From NCBI GenBank assembly GCA_024278415.1, contig JAJRTI010000474.1, forward strand, positions 1-7,289: a DNA stretch of 7,289 nt, in the 5' to 3' direction. The notes beneath the pieces were generated by a model. The model was not told the origin of the DNA. It made no database searches and was given only the letters and a program-made list of their open reading frames with translations. This document shows positions 5,829 through 7,289 of the stretch, one piece after another; position 1 is the stretch's first letter, and each line of letters begins with the position of its first letter. Source of the stretch: Planctomycetota bacterium (GTDB lineage Bacteria > Planctomycetota > Brocadiia > JAJRTI01). A program made the translations under genes and the position numbers.

Positions 5829-6977
5829 ATGCTACAGCTCGGCGCAGGCATCGTTGGCTTCGGCTTCATGGGCCGCACGCATTCGTATGGCTACTCGAAC
5901 CTTCCGCTCTTCTTCGATCCCCCGCCGGCCCGGGTCAAGCTTGTGGGCGTGTGCACCGCGCACGAGGAGACCGCGGCCAAGGCGCAGGAGGTCATGGGCT
6001 TCGAGACCGCTACGACCGACTACCGCGAATTGCTTGCACGCGACGACATTCAGATCATCAACTGCTGCACGCCCAACAAGGACCACAAGCAACTGCTGCT
6101 GGACGCGATGGCCGCGGGCAAGCACGTGTACTGCGACAAGCCCCTCGCGCTCGACGCGGCCGAGGCGCGGGAGATCGCCGCGGCATCGAAGCTCGCCGCC
6201 GGCAAGCTTCAGATGGCGTTGAACTATCGCTTCCTGCCCGCGACGCTGCGTGCGAAGCAACTCATGGACGCCGGCGCGCTCGGCGAGATCTACCACTTCC
6301 GCGCCTGCTACCTCCACGCCGGCTACATCGACCCCACGCGGCCCATCAGTTGGCGGCTCATGAAGTCGGAATCCGGCGGCGGCGCGTTGTTCGACCTGGG
6401 CTCGCACGTGCTCGACCTCATGTACCACCTGCTCGGAGAGTATGCGGGCGTCTCAGCCTTGTGCGAGACGATCACCAAGGAGCGGCCCATCAAGGGAGAG
6501 CCGGGCAAGATGGGCCAGGTCGAGGTCGACGACGTGGCGATCCTCAACGTGCGCATGCGCGGCGGCAGCTTCGGCACCATCGAGGCCACGCGCTTTGCGA
6601 CCGGCGCGCAGGACGAGTTGCGGTTCGAGATCCACGGATCGAAGGGCGCGATGAAGTTCAACCTTATGGACCCCAACTGGCTCTACCTCTACAAGGTTGA
6701 CGACGAGGGCGGCGACTATGGCGGTGACCGGGGCTTCAAGCAGATCGAGTGCGTGCAGCGTTACCCCGCGCCGGCCGTGCTGCCCGCGCCGAAGGTGTCG
6801 GTGGGGTGGATTCGGGCGCACATGGAGTCGATCTACAACTTCGTGTGCAACATCGTGGAGGACCGGCCCACGTCGCCCAACTTCGTGGATGGGGCACACA
6901 TCCACGACGTGATGGACGCCGCGTACCGTTCGGCCGAGTCCGGGCAATGGGTAGACGTGCCGGCGCTGGGAACATAG
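5829..6977 (+). CDS. Gfo/Idh/MocA-family NAD(P)-dependent oxidoreductase
   Basis: A complete 382-residue protein, typical for the family. The N-terminal Rossmann domain (about 5-125) starts with GFGFMG (G10, G12, G15) and the H18 that often follows. The EKP motif appears as D103-K104-P105, where K104 is the likely catalytic and cofactor-contacting lysine. In the C-terminal alpha/beta domain, W175-R176 precede GGGALFDLGSHVLDL, whose D189 and H193 are the family's usual active-site pair. The end of the second beta strand reads VCTAHE with no acidic residue there, so NAD or NADP cannot be assigned. Members oxidise or reduce sugars, inositols, sugar acids or glycosides in the cytoplasm; which of these applies cannot be read here. 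It is on the same strand as the URO-D and SDR genes but separated from them by the large - strand gene, so it needs its own promoter. Family assignment is secure. Confidence 0.95.
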   Translation: MLQLGAGIVGFGFMGRTHSYGYSNLPLFFDPPPARVKLVGVCTAHEETAAKAQEVMGFETATTDYRELLARDDIQIINCCTPNKDHKQLLLDAMAAGKHVYCDKPLALDAAEAREIAAASKLAAGKLQMALNYRFLPATLRAKQLMDAGALGEIYHFRACYLHAGYIDPTRPISWRLMKSESGGGALFDLGSHVLDLMYHLLGEYAGVSALCETITKERPIKGEPGKMGQVEVDDVAILNVRMRGGSFGTIEATRFATGAQDELRFEIHGSKGAMKFNLMDPNWLYLYKVDDEGGDYGGDRGFKQIECVQRYPAPAVLPAPKVSVGWIRAHMESIYNFVCNIVEDRPTSPNFVDGAHIHDVMDAAYRSAESGQWVDVPALGT

Positions 6978-6986
6978 TGCCTGGGG

Positions 6987-7006
6987 ATCGACACCATGTT
7001 GTCGAT
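6987..7006 (+). terminator. Hairpin just after the Gfo/Idh/MocA gene
   Basis: ATCGACA (6987-6993), a six-nucleotide loop and TGTCGAT (7000-7006) make a perfect seven-base-pair stem starting 10 nt after the stop codon. Its position fits a terminator or a 3'-end stabiliser. It is only moderately GC-rich and lacks a T-run. Confidence 0.4.
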
Positions 7007-7034
7007 GTCATCGCTCGCCAGCACGGGGCTTGCC

Positions 7035-7056
7035 CCCAATGCCGCTGACTTAGCGT
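7035..7056. repeat. Imperfect 22-bp direct repeat, copy 1
   Basis: Begins CCCAATGCC and contains CTTAG; 18 of 22 positions match the copy at 7210-7231. It is preceded by GGGGCTTGCCCC-type palindromic sequence, and the second copy by GGGCCATGCCC, so the repeated unit may include a flanking GGG...CCC hairpin. Confidence 0.5.
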
Positions 7057-7062
7057 TCTCCA

Positions 7063-7075
7063 GCGCCGTAGGCGC
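7063..7075. other. Small GC hairpin
   Basis: GCGCC (7063-7067), loop GTA and GGCGC (7071-7075) form a perfect five-base-pair stem lying just after repeat copy 1. It has no T-run. It is one of the cluster of palindromes in this spacer. Confidence 0.35.
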
Positions 7076-7119
7076 GGCAGTCAATAGCCAGGCGGCGGGG
7101 GTCAACGGCCGCCCGGGAG

Positions 7120-7139
7120 CCCAAGGCGTGAGCCTTGGG
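7120..7139. repeat. Perfect 8-bp hairpin with GNRA-type tetraloop
   Basis: CCCAAGGC (7120-7127), loop GTGA and GCCTTGGG (7132-7139). The loop reads GUGA in RNA on the + strand, a member of the stable GNRA tetraloop class. On the - strand the loop would be UCAC, so the + strand RNA is the better folder. No T-run follows. It could be a dispersed palindromic repeat or a 3'-end structure for the upstream gene. Confidence 0.6.
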
Positions 7140-7167
7140 AACGCTGATCGCTAGTGTCGCGTCCCGC

Positions 7168-7226
7168 AAGTTCGTTTACCCAATCGGAGGGTGCGTAGGG
7201 CGGGCCATGCCCAATGCCACGAACTT
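7168..7226. repeat. 8-bp inverted repeat AAGTTCGT / ACGAACTT
   Basis: AAGTTCGT (7168-7175) and ACGAACTT (7219-7226) are perfect inverted copies 43 nt apart. The right arm overlaps copy 2 of the 22-bp direct repeat. They may be the ends of a small mobile or dispersed element. I see no target-site duplication. Confidence 0.35.
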
Positions 7227-7231
7227 AGGGT
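7210..7231. repeat. Imperfect 22-bp direct repeat, copy 2
   Basis: Matches 7035-7056 at 18 of 22 positions, with shared CCCAATGCC and CTTAG blocks. It is immediately followed by TGTAGC (overlapping its last base) and a short CGCG-TCA-CGCG stem (7236-7246), similar in layout to the TGTAGC hairpin at 5594-5615. Confidence 0.5.
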
Positions 7232-7289
7232 GTAGCGCGTCACGCGTTGCGATGTTGGTCCTTGCGCTGGGACACCGCATCCAGCCAGC

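Larger units (their letters stand above)
6978..7289. other. Non-coding 3' region rich in short palindromes
   Basis: These 312 nt after the oxidoreductase stop contain no reading frame with family-like sequence or a well-placed ribosome binding site. They hold at least four hairpin-forming segments (6987-7006, 7025-7036, 7063-7075, 7120-7139), an 8-bp inverted repeat and a 22-bp imperfect direct repeat. The density of palindromes suggests accumulated dispersed intergenic repeats, with transcription termination for the upstream gene somewhere among them. Confidence 0.55.

Noticed and set aside
5817..5831. GTG at 5817 as the start of the Gfo/Idh/MocA gene.
   Set aside because: It overlaps the GGAG ribosome binding site that is ideally spaced for ATG 5829, and the four extra residues are not part of the family fold.
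5734..6222. A 162-codon + strand frame starting in the spacer after GGAGG and running into the oxidoreductase gene.
   Set aside because: It encodes the tandem repeat and then an out-of-frame Ser/Arg-rich shadow of the Gfo/Idh/MocA gene.
7207..7289. A + strand frame from ATG 7207 open to the right edge.
   Set aside because: It starts within the direct repeat and has no ribosome binding site at a normal distance (nearest GGAGG about 16 nt away). Too short to judge.

Overview
The window is GC-rich bacterial DNA, roughly 60-65% G+C by eye. It holds three ordinary sugar/one-carbon metabolism-type genes on the + strand and one very long, unusual membrane-protein gene on the - strand. A URO-D-family protein, a gluconate-5-dehydrogenase-like SDR and a Gfo/Idh/MocA oxidoreductase together, with spacers full of short GC-rich hairpins and a TCATTCG tandem repeat, resemble uncultured Planctomycetota/Verrucomicrobiota/Lentisphaerota/Hydrogenedentota-type genomes. 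That placement is an impression from gene content: there is no rRNA or other phylogenetic marker here.

Layout. Positions 2-922 (+) are the C-terminal part of a uroporphyrinogen-decarboxylase-family protein whose start lies off the left edge. A 90-nt spacer with small repeats follows, then at 1013-1777 (+) a complete SDR with an intact catalytic tetrad and a good ribosome binding site. A convergent spacer with a bulged hairpin (1805-1834) separates it from the - strand gene at 1895-5518 (1207 codons). A 310-nt spacer (5519-5828) holds a candidate promoter for the - strand gene, a hairpin and a 7-bp tandem repeat. Positions 5829-6977 (+) encode a complete Gfo/Idh/MocA-family oxidoreductase. The last 312 nt are non-coding and carry several palindromes and an imperfect direct repeat.

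How it fits together. The three + strand genes plausibly belong to one carbohydrate or methylated-compound catabolic neighbourhood: two NAD(P)-dependent oxidoreductases and a URO-D-fold protein. No specific substrate can be read from the sequence.

The - strand gene has no evident connection to that pathway and is the real novelty. Its N-terminal half is a coiled coil followed by a four-helix voltage-sensor domain, with a complete charge-transfer centre (F158, E161, D182) and an S4 bearing eight arginines at every third position. No pore helices or selectivity filter follow. Instead there is a cytoplasmic linker, a fifth transmembrane helix, a Pro-Ala linker and an ASH/Ig-like beta domain predicted to lie outside the membrane, a sixth helix, and a cytoplasmic C-terminal region of about 660 residues that I do not recognise. 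It may be a voltage-sensing (or voltage-sensor-derived) signalling or structural protein rather than a channel.
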